This document shows, piece by piece, positions 54,142 to 62,416 of a DNA stretch of 64,000 nucleotides. The stretch spans positions 1-64,000 of the forward strand of contig NZ_JALHLE010000010.1 of assembly GCF_022832385.1 (NCBI RefSeq). Reading direction: 5' to 3'. Every line of letters starts with the position of its first letter. The first letter of the stretch is position 1. This DNA is from Novosphingobium album (ex Hu et al. 2023) (GTDB lineage Bacteria > Pseudomonadota > Alphaproteobacteria > Sphingomonadales > Sphingomonadaceae). A model generated the notes under the pieces. It was given only the letters and a program-made list of their open reading frames with translations. It was not told the origin of the DNA and ran no database searches. Both the position numbers and the translations under genes were made by a program.

Positions 54142-55299
54142 ATGTCCTTCATCCAATCACTCCTTTCCGCCTTCAAGGGCGGAAGCGCCCGCGTGCCTCT
54201 CGCGCGCGGACCGGCGTCGCCCTGGTTCTTTGCCGACAGCAGCAGCGGACGGGCGCCGTTCGACTACAACACCGCCGTACGCCGCGCCTATCTGGAGAAT
54301 CCGGTGGCACAGCGCGCGGTGCGGCTGGTTGCCGAGGGGATCGGGGGGGCGCCGCTGAAACCAGCAGATGATGCGCTCATGGCACTCGTCAGCGAAACCA
54401 GCGCCGGGCAGTCGCTGCTCGAAACGCTCTCCGCTCACCTGCTGCTGCACGGCAACGCCTATGTGCAGGTGCTGAAAGACGCACGCGGGCACCCCGCCGA
54501 ATTGTTCGCCCTCAGGCCCGAACGTGTCTCCATCGTCGCAGGCGAGGACGGCTGGCCCGTCGCCTATGCCTATGACGTGGCCGGGCGGCGCCTGTCGATT
54601 CCGCTGCTGGACGAGGACGCCTCGCCCAACCTGATCCACATCCGCCATTTCCACCCGGCGGACGATCACTACGGCGCCGGGTGCCTCACCGCTGCCGATC
54701 AGGCGGTGGCCACGCACAATGCCGCCGCGAACTGGAACCGCCAGCTGCTCGAAAACGCCGCCCGGCCCTCGGGCGCGCTGGTCTATGAAAACGGGGACGG
54801 CAGTGGCCTCACCAGCGACCAGTTCGAACGGCTCAAGGCTGAACTGAGCAGCACTTTCGCAGGCGCCGCCAATGCGGGCCGCCCGATGCTGCTCGAAGGC
54901 GGGCTCAAGTGGCAGGCCATGGCGCTGAGCCCGGCGGACATGGACTTCGCCACGCTCAAGGCCGCCGCCGCGCGCGACATCGCGCTCGCCTACGGGGTGC
55001 CCCCAATGCTGCTCGGCCTGCCAGGCGACTCGACTTACGCGAACTACCGCGAGGCCAACCGCGCGCTCTGGCGGCTTACCCTGCTGCCGCTGGCCGCCAA
55101 GATCTTCGCCGCATTGGACGAAGGATTGGCATCATGGTTCCCCGATGCCCTGCTCGCCGTCGACCTCGACCGCGTGCCTGCCCTCGCCGAAGACCGCGAA
55201 CGGCTCTGGGCGCAAGTGAGTGCAGCAGACTTCCTCGACGTGCAGGAGAAGCGCGCCCTGCTCGGCCTGTCCGCGAAAGATGGAAAGAACATTTCATGA
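54142..55299 (+). CDS. GTA portal protein (g3)
   Basis: A 385-residue HK97-type portal: YNTAVRRAYLENPVAQRAVRLVAEGIGG start, LLLHGNAYVQVLKDARGHPAELFAL centre, GLPGDSTYANYREANRALWR near the end. It forms the DNA-entry ring of the head. Follows the terminase after 42 bases and overlaps the next gene by 4. Confidence 0.93.
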   Translation: MSFIQSLLSAFKGGSARVPLARGPASPWFFADSSSGRAPFDYNTAVRRAYLENPVAQRAVRLVAEGIGGAPLKPADDALMALVSETSAGQSLLETLSAHLLLHGNAYVQVLKDARGHPAELFALRPERVSIVAGEDGWPVAYAYDVAGRRLSIPLLDEDASPNLIHIRHFHPADDHYGAGCLTAADQAVATHNAAANWNRQLLENAARPSGALVYENGDGSGLTSDQFERLKAELSSTFAGAANAGRPMLLEGGLKWQAMALSPADMDFATLKAAAARDIALAYGVPPMLLGLPGDSTYANYREANRALWRLTLLPLAAKIFAALDEGLASWFPDALLAVDLDRVPALAEDRERLWAQVSAADFLDVQEKRALLGLSAKDGKNIS

Positions 55300-55604
55300 A
55301 CACAGATAACATGCTGGCGGCCCTTTTGGCCCAGGCGATCCACGAGGGCAGCGATCTCGTCACCCTGCGCGCCGTGGTCGAGGAAGCGAGCGAGCTTGGC
55401 GCGGCGCGCACGCTCGAACGCATCGGCCTCGACGACGAGACCGCGCACGAGGACCTCTCCGAACTGCGCGAGCTGCTGCAGGCCTGGCGCGATGCCAAGG
55501 CCGGGGCGCAGGCCGCCGCAATCGGCTGGATCGTGCGCGGGCTGCTGGCGCTGCTGCTGCTCGGCATCGCGGTGCGGCTCGGCGCGATGGAACTGCTGCG
55601 GTGA
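55296..55604 (+). CDS. GTA DUF6127-like small protein (g3.5)
   Basis: A 102-residue protein with a helical, acidic first half (EGSDLVTLRAVVEEASELGAARTLERIGL) and a C-terminal hydrophobic segment (GWIVRGLLALLLLGIAVRLG). Position matches RcGTA g3.5. Possibly membrane-associated; role in GTA production unknown. Its end is shared with a REP-bearing junction. Confidence 0.75.
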   Translation: MNTDNMLAALLAQAIHEGSDLVTLRAVVEEASELGAARTLERIGLDDETAHEDLSELRELLQAWRDAKAGAQAAAIGWIVRGLLALLLLGIAVRLGAMELLR

Positions 55605-56095
55605 TGCGCGGGATGCCCTTCGACAAGCTCAGGGCGAGCGGAGAAACAAAGGACGCCTCTGACCTCACCCCGCTCATGCTGAGCTTGTCGAAGCAGCGGC
55701 AAGCTCTCCGCTTCGCCGGTTACGCCGCCTTGTTCGGCAAGCGCGACGCCGGGCGCGACGTGATCCGGCCCGGCGCCTTCGCCCGCACGCTGGCAGAGCG
55801 CCGCGATCCCCTGCCGCTGTTCTGGCAACACCGCGCGGACCTGCGTGTCGGCTGGGTGGAAACAATAGCCGAAGACAAACGTGGCCTGCGGGTGATCGCC
55901 TCCGTCGACAATCCCGAGGGCGCGGCAGGCCGTGCGGTGCAGCGCGGCACCGTAAGCGGGCTCTCGTTCGGCTACCGCGCCCGCGACAGTGTTCGCACTG
56001 CGGAAGGCCGCGAGCTGATCACCGTCGATCTCTTCGAAGTGAGCCTCGTCACCCACCCGATGCAGCACGACGCACGGGTGCATCTGATCACCTGA
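55604..56095 (+). CDS. GTA prohead protease (g4), N-terminus remodelled by REP sequence
   Basis: A 163-residue HK97-family U35 protease: LRFAGYAALFGKRDAGRDVIRPGAF, catalytic His in WQHRADLRVGW and Ser in GTVSGLSFGYRA. It matures the capsid. The first 30 residues (FDKLRASGE, LMLSLSKQ) are the translation of an inverted pair of REP elements, not protease sequence. Start ATG 55604 or GTG 55601; the natural start was probably lost or displaced. The fold itself looks intact. Confidence 0.85.
   Translation: MRGMPFDKLRASGETKDASDLTPLMLSLSKQRQALRFAGYAALFGKRDAGRDVIRPGAFARTLAERRDPLPLFWQHRADLRVGWVETIAEDKRGLRVIASVDNPEGAAGRAVQRGTVSGLSFGYRARDSVRTAEGRELITVDLFEVSLVTHPMQHDARVHLIT
55615..55694. repeat. REP element pair (inverted) inside GTA g4 N-terminus
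   Basis: CTTCGACAAGCTCA (55618-55631) and its exact reverse complement TGAGCTTGTCGAAG (55679-55692) flank 47 bases. This is the common sphingomonad REP sequence; the pair can form a hairpin. It is read through in frame by the prohead protease gene. Confidence 0.8.
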
Positions 56096-56129
56096 CTGCG
56101 ACTGCCCTCCCCACCCCCACGAAAGGTCT

Positions 56130-57263
56130 ATGCCCATGGATACCCCCACAGAACCGCTTGATGCCTCGTTCGATCTCGTCACCCGGCAGGACGCCACCGA
56201 ACAGGCCGTCGAGGCGCTGCGCGGCGATGTCGACGAGGTGAAATCCCGTCTTGATCGCGTCAGCCGGGCTGCCCGCCCCGCGCTCGACGGCAGCGCAGCG
56301 CCCAGCCTCGAAGTCAAAGGCTTCGTCGAAGGCTACCTCCGCCGGGGCCGCGAAACCGAGCTGAAATCGCTGAGCAGCGCGAGCGGCACCGAGGGCGGCT
56401 ATACAGTGCCGCAGGAAATCGATGCTCTGATCGCTGCACGGCTCAAGAGCATCAGCCCGATCCGCTCGATCGCCCAGGTCGTGCAGACCGGCAGCGCGGG
56501 CTACCGCAAGCTGATCACCACTGGCGGCACCGCCTCTGGCTGGGTCAGCGAAACCGCGGCGCGTCCAGAAACCGCAACACCCGAATTCGCCGAGATCGCG
56601 CCGCCTTCTGGCGAGCTCTACGCCAATCCCGCGGCCAGCCAGGCCATGCTCGACGATGCCATGTTCGATGTGCAGTCCTGGCTGGCCGACGAGATCGCGA
56701 TGGAATTCGCCCGGGCCGAAGGCGCGGCTTTCGTCAACGGCAGCGGCACGAACCAGCCCAAGGGCTTTCTCACCGGTGCCACCAGCGCCGCCGATGATGC
56801 CGCGCGCGCATTCGGCACGCTGCAGCATATCGTCTCGGGTGAAGCCGCGGGTCTTGGCAGCACGATCGAACTGGTGCTGATAGACCTCGTCCATGCGCTC
56901 AAGGCCGGGCACCGGCAGGGCGCGAGCTGGGTGATGAACTCGGCGACGCTGGCCGAAGTGCGAAAGCTCAAGACCAGCGACGGTGCCTTCCTGTGGCAGC
57001 CGGGACTGGTGGACGGCCAGCCGGACCGCCTGCTCGGCTATCCGGTTGCCGAGGCCGAGGACATGCCCGACGTCGCTGCTGATGCCTGCCCGATCGCCTT
57101 CGGCAACTTCCGCGCCGGCTACCTGATCGCCGAACGCAGCGCGACCGCGATCCTGCGCGATCCCTTCACCAACAAGCCCTTCGTCCACTTCTACGCGACC
57201 AAGCGGATCGGCGGACAAGTCCTCGATTCGGACGCGATCAAGCTGCTCAAGATCGCGGCCTGA
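56130..57263 (+). CDS. GTA major capsid protein (g5)
   Basis: A 377-residue HK97-fold capsid protein: N-terminal coiled-coil delta region (about 20-50), then LKSLSSASGTEGGYTVPQEIDALI, GSAGYRKLITTGGTASGWVSETA, and C-terminal NKPFVHFYATKRIGGQVLDSDAIKLLK. It forms the head shell; the first about 90 residues are probably removed by g4. ATG 56130 has GAAAGG upstream. Confidence 0.94.
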   Translation: MPMDTPTEPLDASFDLVTRQDATEQAVEALRGDVDEVKSRLDRVSRAARPALDGSAAPSLEVKGFVEGYLRRGRETELKSLSSASGTEGGYTVPQEIDALIAARLKSISPIRSIAQVVQTGSAGYRKLITTGGTASGWVSETAARPETATPEFAEIAPPSGELYANPAASQAMLDDAMFDVQSWLADEIAMEFARAEGAAFVNGSGTNQPKGFLTGATSAADDAARAFGTLQHIVSGEAAGLGSTIELVLIDLVHALKAGHRQGASWVMNSATLAEVRKLKTSDGAFLWQPGLVDGQPDRLLGYPVAEAEDMPDVAADACPIAFGNFRAGYLIAERSATAILRDPFTNKPFVHFYATKRIGGQVLDSDAIKLLKIAA

Positions 57264-57273
57264 CGCTGCGATC

Positions 57274-57311
57274 GCGCCCGCGGCTGCCGTCCCCTCCGGC
57301 GGCGCGGGCGC
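57274..57311 (+). terminator. Hairpin with T-tract after the capsid gene
   Basis: GCGCCCGC (57274-57281) pairs with GCGGGCGC (57304-57311), followed by CCCTTTTCC. It lies in the 76-base gap after the capsid gene. It could partially terminate transcription to raise capsid mRNA over tail genes. Confidence 0.55.
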
Positions 57312-57339
57312 CCCTTTTCCTTCCTGACCGGAGACGCCC

Positions 57340-57888
57340 ATGAACCGGGTCATCCTTTCACGCCCGGCCCTGCCCGGCACGGCATTGGCCGAGCTCAAGC
57401 AATGGCTCGGCATAACAACGGCAACGGACGACGCACCGCTGCTCTCGCTGCTCACCGCCGCGCTCGACGTGTGTGAGGCCTTCACCGGGCAAATGCCTCT
57501 GGAGACGGAATGCGAGGAGGTGCTGAGCGCCGATGCCGGCTGGCACACGCTCGCCACGCGGCCAGTGCAGGCGATCGGTTTGGTGGAAAGCCTCGATGCC
57601 AGCGGCAACCGCACCGCCCTCGATCCTTCGGCCTATGAAATAGACCTCGCGTCCGATGGCACCGGCCGCGTGCGCCTGCCGCTGTTGGACAGCACAACCC
57701 GGATCGTCGTCAGCTTCACCGCCGGTCTGGCGGCAGACTGGGATGCTCTTCCCGAATCGCTGCGCCACGGGTTGATCCGCCTTGCCGCGCATCAGCATCG
57801 TGAACGGGAGGCCGGCGGCGCAGCGCCGCTGCCCCCCGCTTCAGTAGCGGCACTGTGGCGGCCCTGGCGGCGGATGCACCTGACATGA
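57340..57888 (+). CDS. GTA head-tail connector (g6)
   Basis: A 182-residue gp6/phiE125 gp8-like connector: LAELKQWLGITTATDDAPLLSLLTAALDVCEAFTG, then VSFTAGLAADWDALPESLRHGLIRLAAHQHRERE. It joins the portal to the tail adaptor. Start ATG 57340; its stop overlaps the next gene (ATGA). Confidence 0.88.
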   Translation: MNRVILSRPALPGTALAELKQWLGITTATDDAPLLSLLTAALDVCEAFTGQMPLETECEEVLSADAGWHTLATRPVQAIGLVESLDASGNRTALDPSAYEIDLASDGTGRVRLPLLDSTTRIVVSFTAGLAADWDALPESLRHGLIRLAAHQHREREAGGAAPLPPASVAALWRPWRRMHLT

Positions 57889-58061
57889 GCGGCGCATGGA
57901 TCGGGGTCCGCGCAGGCTTCGATGCTCTCGCCACGCAGTTGGTACGGCGCGCCCGCACGCTTGCCGCCGCACATCTGCAAACGCGCGTTCTGGCTGCGCG
58001 GGGTGATGAGACCCGCTGGCGCCGCCCGGACCTCATCTGGCCGTTGTTCACGAAGGGATAG
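57885..58061 (+). CDS. GTA small head-tail adaptor (g7 position)
   Basis: A 58-residue basic protein (GVRAGFDALATQLVRRARTLAA, WRRPDLIWPLFTKG). It occupies the g7 place, but is much shorter than RcGTA g7 (about 100 residues). ATG 57885 overlaps the g6 stop. Either a reduced adaptor or a different small protein; no homology can be confirmed by eye. Confidence 0.6.
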   Translation: MSGAWIGVRAGFDALATQLVRRARTLAAAHLQTRVLAARGDETRWRRPDLIWPLFTKG

Positions 58062-58064
58062 CTT

Positions 58065-58454
58065 ATGGAAATCGCCCTGCGTGCCGCTCTGCTGAGCTGG
58101 CTGGCGGCCGACGCAACGCTGTCCGGCCAGCTCAATGCCATCACCGAGGAGGTGCCTTCGCGCACCAGCCTGCCCTGGCTGGCGATCGCCGCCAGCGCCA
58201 GCGCCGACTGGAGCTGCAAGACCGCCGCGGGCCGCGAAGTACGCGTGGCGCTCGAACTGCATTGCCGGGGCGACACCCCCGATGCCGCGGCCGCGCTGGT
58301 ATCAGCGATCGAGGCGCGCATCGAAAGCCTGCCGCGCACACAGGCGGACTACTCGATCACCACGATCCAGTTCCTGCGCGCCCGCGCCGAGCAGCGCGGC
58401 GAGAGCCGCCGCGCGATCCTGCTCGAATACCGCTTCCGCCTGATCGCGGCGTGA
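58065..58454 (+). CDS. GTA DUF3168 tail-terminator-like protein (g8)
   Basis: A 129-residue protein matching DUF3168: LRAALLSWLAADATLSGQL start, central VALELHCRGDTPDAAAALVSAIEARI, ending RRAILLEYRFRLIAA. Family members cap the tail tube. A REP-bearing gap follows. Confidence 0.85.
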   Translation: MEIALRAALLSWLAADATLSGQLNAITEEVPSRTSLPWLAIAASASADWSCKTAAGREVRVALELHCRGDTPDAAAALVSAIEARIESLPRTQADYSITTIQFLRARAEQRGESRRAILLEYRFRLIAA

Positions 58455-58465
58455 TGCGCGGAACC

Positions 58466-58542
58466 ATCCTTCGACAGGCTCAGGATGAGCGGAAGAAGGA
58501 AAACACATTGTCCCGATCCTGCTCAGGCTGAGCTTGTCGAAG
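58466..58542. repeat. REP element pair (inverted) between g8 and g9
   Basis: CTTCGACAGGCTCAG (58469-58483) and CTGAGCTTGTCGAAG (58528-58542) are near-perfect inverted copies (one G-T pair) around 44 bases. Just before it, GTGATGCGCGG at the g8 end matches the sequence before the REP in g4. It fills most of the 114-base g8-g9 gap. Confidence 0.8.
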
Positions 58543-58568
58543 CCCCACCTTTCTAAAGGAGCCCCGCT

Positions 58569-58976
58569 ATGACCGCCCAGAAAGGCAGTGCCTTCCTTCT
58601 CAAGATTTCCGATGGCGGCGCGCCCGCCACATACCAGACTGTCGCCGGGCTGCGCACCACGCAGATGTCGGTGACAGGCGAAGCCGTCACCGTCACCAGC
58701 AAGGACAGCGGCGGCTGGCGCGAATTGCTCTCGGGTGCGGGCGTGCGCTCCGTATCGGTGAGTGCTGCCGGGATCTTCCTCGGCGGCGCAGCCGAAACGC
58801 AGATTCGCGCCAATGCAATGGCCGGAACCATCGACGACTACGAACTGAGCTTCGAGGATGGCGAGAAATTACGCGGCCAGTTCCTCGTCCAGCGGCTCGA
58901 CTATGCCGGCGATTTCAACGGAGAGCGCAATTACACGCTCCAGCTTGAAAGCTCGGGCGAAGTGGCGACCGTTTGA
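58569..58976 (+). CDS. GTA major tail tube protein (g9)
   Basis: A 135-residue TP901-1-type tail protein: FLLKISDGGAPATYQTVAGLRTTQ, TVTSKDSGGWRELLSGAGVRSVSV, ending NYTLQLESSGEV. It polymerises into the tail tube. AAAGGAG precedes the ATG. Confidence 0.92.
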   Translation: MTAQKGSAFLLKISDGGAPATYQTVAGLRTTQMSVTGEAVTVTSKDSGGWRELLSGAGVRSVSVSAAGIFLGGAAETQIRANAMAGTIDDYELSFEDGEKLRGQFLVQRLDYAGDFNGERNYTLQLESSGEVATV

Positions 58977-59308
58977 TGCCCCTTCGACAAGCTCAGGATG
59001 AGCCGGCCAATCCCTTGCGCGGTGAAGCCATGCTGGTGATCGGCGGCGCTGCCCATGTCCTGCGCCCGAGTTTCTCGGCACTCGTCGCGGCAGAAGAGGA
59101 ACTTGGCCCTCTCTTCGCGCTGGTCGAACGGGCGGGTGCTGGCGAACTGCGCCTCGGCGAGATGGCCGCGCTGTTCTGGCACTGCCTTGTCCGTCGCGAC
59201 GAAGTTTCGCGCGAGGCGGTAGCCACTGCCGTCATGGCACAAGGCCTTGCAGCCTGCGCCGCGCCGCTGCGAATGCTGCTGTCGCAGATCCTGAAAGGCA
59301 CGGGGTGA
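58976..59308 (+). CDS. GTA tail assembly protein (g10), N-terminus extended by REP
   Basis: A 110-residue protein (VLRPSFSALVAAEEELGPLFALVERA, WHCLVRRDEVSREAVA) matching GTA gp10-type tail assembly proteins. The first residues MPLRQAQDEPANP are translation of a REP element; the family-like start is about MLVIGGAAHVL at 59030. ATG 58976 overlaps the g9 stop; ATG 59030 may be the real start. Confidence 0.8.
   Translation: MPLRQAQDEPANPLRGEAMLVIGGAAHVLRPSFSALVAAEEELGPLFALVERAGAGELRLGEMAALFWHCLVRRDEVSREAVATAVMAQGLAACAAPLRMLLSQILKGTG
58979..59006. repeat. REP element at the g9/g10 junction
   Basis: CTTCGACAAGCTCAGGATGA and flanks, a single copy of the REP seen at 55.6 and 58.5 kb, directly after the g9 stop and in frame with g10. 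Confidence 0.75.
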
Positions 59309-59508
59309 GCCCCGCGTGCTTCGCTCCGGCGGCCCTGACCCTGTGTGCGCTCGCCGCCCGCATTCTCCACTGGCGGCCGCACGAGTTCTGGGCCGCAACA
59401 CCCGCGGAGCTGGCCGCCGCACTGGGCCTGCTGGCCCCCGGCACAGCCCGGTCCGGGCTCGACCGCGAAACCCTGCAAAGGCTGATGGAGCACGATCATG
59501 ACCGATGA
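59305..59508 (+). CDS. GTA tail assembly chaperone-like protein (g10.1)
   Basis: A 67-residue protein: RILHWRPHEFWAATPAELAAALG fits the Rcc01693-type phage tail assembly chaperone family. GTG 59305 overlaps the g10 stop (GTGA). Its end overlaps the tape-measure start by 11 bases. Probably helps load the tape measure. Confidence 0.85.
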   Translation: MSPACFAPAALTLCALAARILHWRPHEFWAATPAELAAALGLLAPGTARSGLDRETLQRLMEHDHDR

Positions 59509-60067
59509 AATCGACAGCCTGCTGGTGGACGTCCGCGCCAGTACGGACGGCTTCGCCCGTGACATCGCGACGAAGCGCAGCGCGGTGGATGGCGATCTCG
59601 TGCCCGGTTTCACCAAAGCGGGCGATGCACTCGAAAAGGGCCTTGCCGGGGCCATCCGCAGCGGCAGCCTGGGTTTCGACGATCTGAAACGCGTGGCCTT
59701 GTCCGCGTTCGACGAGATCGCCGCCCAGGCCGCGCAGACGCTGGTCTCATCCATCGGCGGCAGCCCTTCCGGCAGCAACGGATTCTTCAACTTCGCAGGG
59801 CTTCTGTCCAGCGTGCTCGGCCTCCCCGGCCGTGCGACAGGCGGCAATGTCTCCCCCGGCCGCGGCTATGTGGTGGGCGAGAAGGGACCTGAACTGTTCG
59901 TTCCCACGTCGGCTGGCCGCGTCGAAACCAGCAGCGCACCTGCCAGCCGCGATGTGCGGGTCGCGATCAATGTCACGGCCCCGCGCACCAGCAGCACGCC
60001 GCAGTCGCTCCAACGTTCCGCCCGGCAAGTCGCGAGCGCGGTCCGCCGCGCACTTTCCGGCAACTGA
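59498..60067 (+). CDS. GTA tape measure protein (g11)
   Basis: A 189-residue protein, typical of the short tape measures of GTAs: helical first half (TDGFARDIATKRSAVDGDLV), hydrophobic FFNFAGLLSSVLGLPG, then ATGGNVSPGRGYVVGEKGPELF, a motif common at tape-measure C-termini. Its length sets tail length. Confidence 0.88.
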   Translation: MTDEIDSLLVDVRASTDGFARDIATKRSAVDGDLVPGFTKAGDALEKGLAGAIRSGSLGFDDLKRVALSAFDEIAAQAAQTLVSSIGGSPSGSNGFFNFAGLLSSVLGLPGRATGGNVSPGRGYVVGEKGPELFVPTSAGRVETSSAPASRDVRVAINVTAPRTSSTPQSLQRSARQVASAVRRALSGN

Positions 60068-60082
60068 CCGGAGCACACCCCC

Positions 60083-62416
60083 ATGGCATTCTGGCTTGCA
60101 AGCAAGCGTCAGGGTCAGGCCAGCGACTGGATCATGCGCTTCGATCCGCGCTTCTGGACCGTCAATTTCCCGCGCCCGATGATGGCCACAGTCGTATCGA
60201 CCGGCCCGGATACGCTGCGCGTGGATGCCTCGTTCCTGCGCAAGGGCGATCTCGGCGGGCTGATCTGGGCAAGCGTGGACACGCTCGATCACCCGCTGCT
60301 CGCCTACAGGACGGACCGCAACTACGCGCATACTTCGCTGCGTTTCCGCTGGCGTTCGGGCGGCGTTCTGCCACTCGATGCCGTCTATGGCCCGACGCTG
60401 ACGATCGAAGGGCGCGACGAAAACGGTGATGCCCGCACTTGGTACGTACGGCTATGGAATTACGCTGAGGGCACTAGCGAAGACGCTGAGATTACCCTCG
60501 ACTTCGCCGATCTGGAGGCCGGGTTCTCGCTGCCGGGCAAAACGGTCTGGCCCGGCGATATCGACCGCATGTTCATCTCCTTCGCGCCGCCCGGTTATGA
60601 CGGCAGCGCAGATCCGCTGGACGCCGAAGCCGAGGGCTGGATCGAGATGACCGGAATCACAACCGATGGTGCCCGCGCCATGCTGGAGACCGGTGACGTC
60701 ATGGTGCCACCGCATGGCCTCGCGCTGGCCACCGGCTTCGACGATCAGGGCGTGCAAACCCCGGCGCGGCTGCTCAGAAACATCCGCCAGCTGGGCTATC
60801 GCGGCTCGGTGATCCTCTACGTGGGGATGAGCCATTACTTCCGGCTGGTCCATGATGCGGGTGCCTATCTCGCCGGGCAGAGTACCGATCCGCTCAACAC
60901 CCCGGCACGCGCCTGGCACCAGGCTTTCTTCGCCGAATGCAAGGCGATGGGCTTCAGCCCGGTCGCATCCCTGTCATACGAGGTACTGGATCAGCATTGC
61001 CCGAACGCATGGAAGCAGCGCGACGGACTGGGCAACCCGGCGCAGACTGGCTGGGATCCACCTTCGACCCTGCTCTCGCCTGCGAACGGCGATGCCATGG
61101 GCTGGCTGCAATCGGTGGCCAGCGCCTTCACCGGCCTGATGATCGAGGCAGGGGCACCGGTACGCTTTCAGGTCGGCGAGCCGTGGTGGTGGACGTTTCC
61201 CGACGGGCGCATCTGTCTCTACGACGATGCCGCCACCACCGCTTTCGGAGGATCACCGCCAGCAATCCCCGACATGCGCGCCAGTCTGGACACGGCGCAG
61301 ACGGACCTGCTCGATGCCGCAGGCGCGCTGCTGGCGCAATCGACCGCCGATCTGGTGAGCGCGGTGCGCGCGGCAGCCGATCCCGCGCCCACCGAAGCGC
61401 TGGCACTCGTGTTCACCCCGACGCTGCTCGCCGCGGACATGCCAGAACTGAAGCGCGCGAACCTGCCGCTGGGCTGGGCCGCCCCCGCATTCGACCGGCT
61501 GCAGGTGGAAGACTACGACTGGCTGACCGCAGGAGCCGACGGGTTGCGCCGGAAATCCTATACCGAGGTGAATACCCGCCTCGGCTATCCGCCTGCGGAG
61601 CAGGACTACCTCGCGGGTTTCGTGCTTGATCCCGCCGACAGCGGCCAATGGCGCCTAATCGATGCAGGGATCGACGAGGCACTCTCCCGCGCTCCCCACG
61701 AAGTGGCGGTCTGGGCGCTGCCGCAGATCGCCCGCGACGGATACGTGCGCTTGCCCTCTGCCGCCAATTCAGGAGCCGACGTCATGCAGGCCTTCGATGA
61801 TGTTTCCTACCCGCTCGCACTGGGACGCGACGCCATGGTCACGCCCGAATTCTCGACCAGTGTCGCCGTGACCGCATCCGGCTTTGAGCGCCGCAACAGC
61901 CTGTGGTCGAACGCACGGCTGCGCTTCGATCTCGGGCCCGGTGTGCGGTCGGAAGCCGAGATGGGCGTGCTGATCGCCTTCTACCGCGCGCGCCGCGGCC
62001 CCGCGCGCGGGTTCCTTCTACGCGATCCCACGGATTTCAGTTCGAACGGCATGACCGGCACGCCCACTGCGTTCGATCAGGTTCTGGGCACCGGCGACGG
62101 GCTCGCGACCGAATTCGCGCTGGCAAAGTCATACGGAGACGGTGAAGACCCGCAAGCCCGCAGGATCACCCGGCCGGATTTCGAAACGATCCTCGTGTCC
62201 ATCGACGGCGCCGTGCAGGCCGGAAACTGGACGTTCGGCGATCTGGGCATGATCGCCTTCGACGATCCGCCACCCGAGGGTTCGGTAGTTCGCGCAGGAT
62301 TCCTGTTCGATGTGCCGGTGCGCTTTGCCGAGGATCAGCTGGAAATCTCCGGCGCAGCCTTCGCGGCGGGCGAGGCCCCCAGCGTGCCGGTGGTCGAAAT
62401 CCGGGAGGCATCATGA
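60083..62416 (+). CDS. GTA distal-tail protein (g12) with large N-terminal fusion to DUF2460
   Basis: A 777-residue protein. The C-terminal about 210 residues (MVTPEFSTSVAVTASGFERR onward, GVLIAFYRARRGPARGFLLRDP) are DUF2460/TIGR02217, the whole of RcGTA g12. The first about 560 residues are additional: a beta-rich start (residues 1-190) and a region with GMSHYFRLVHDAGAY, EPWWWTFPDGRICLYDD and LQVEDYDWL that resembles a TIM-barrel-like glycan enzyme, a guess from motif appearance. It may form a baseplate hub that also binds or cuts surface glycan. Confidence 0.8.
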   Translation: MAFWLASKRQGQASDWIMRFDPRFWTVNFPRPMMATVVSTGPDTLRVDASFLRKGDLGGLIWASVDTLDHPLLAYRTDRNYAHTSLRFRWRSGGVLPLDAVYGPTLTIEGRDENGDARTWYVRLWNYAEGTSEDAEITLDFADLEAGFSLPGKTVWPGDIDRMFISFAPPGYDGSADPLDAEAEGWIEMTGITTDGARAMLETGDVMVPPHGLALATGFDDQGVQTPARLLRNIRQLGYRGSVILYVGMSHYFRLVHDAGAYLAGQSTDPLNTPARAWHQAFFAECKAMGFSPVASLSYEVLDQHCPNAWKQRDGLGNPAQTGWDPPSTLLSPANGDAMGWLQSVASAFTGLMIEAGAPVRFQVGEPWWWTFPDGRICLYDDAATTAFGGSPPAIPDMRASLDTAQTDLLDAAGALLAQSTADLVSAVRAAADPAPTEALALVFTPTLLAADMPELKRANLPLGWAAPAFDRLQVEDYDWLTAGADGLRRKSYTEVNTRLGYPPAEQDYLAGFVLDPADSGQWRLIDAGIDEALSRAPHEVAVWALPQIARDGYVRLPSAANSGADVMQAFDDVSYPLALGRDAMVTPEFSTSVAVTASGFERRNSLWSNARLRFDLGPGVRSEAEMGVLIAFYRARRGPARGFLLRDPTDFSSNGMTGTPTAFDQVLGTGDGLATEFALAKSYGDGEDPQARRITRPDFETILVSIDGAVQAGNWTFGDLGMIAFDDPPPEGSVVRAGFLFDVPVRFAEDQLEISGAAFAAGEAPSVPVVEIREAS

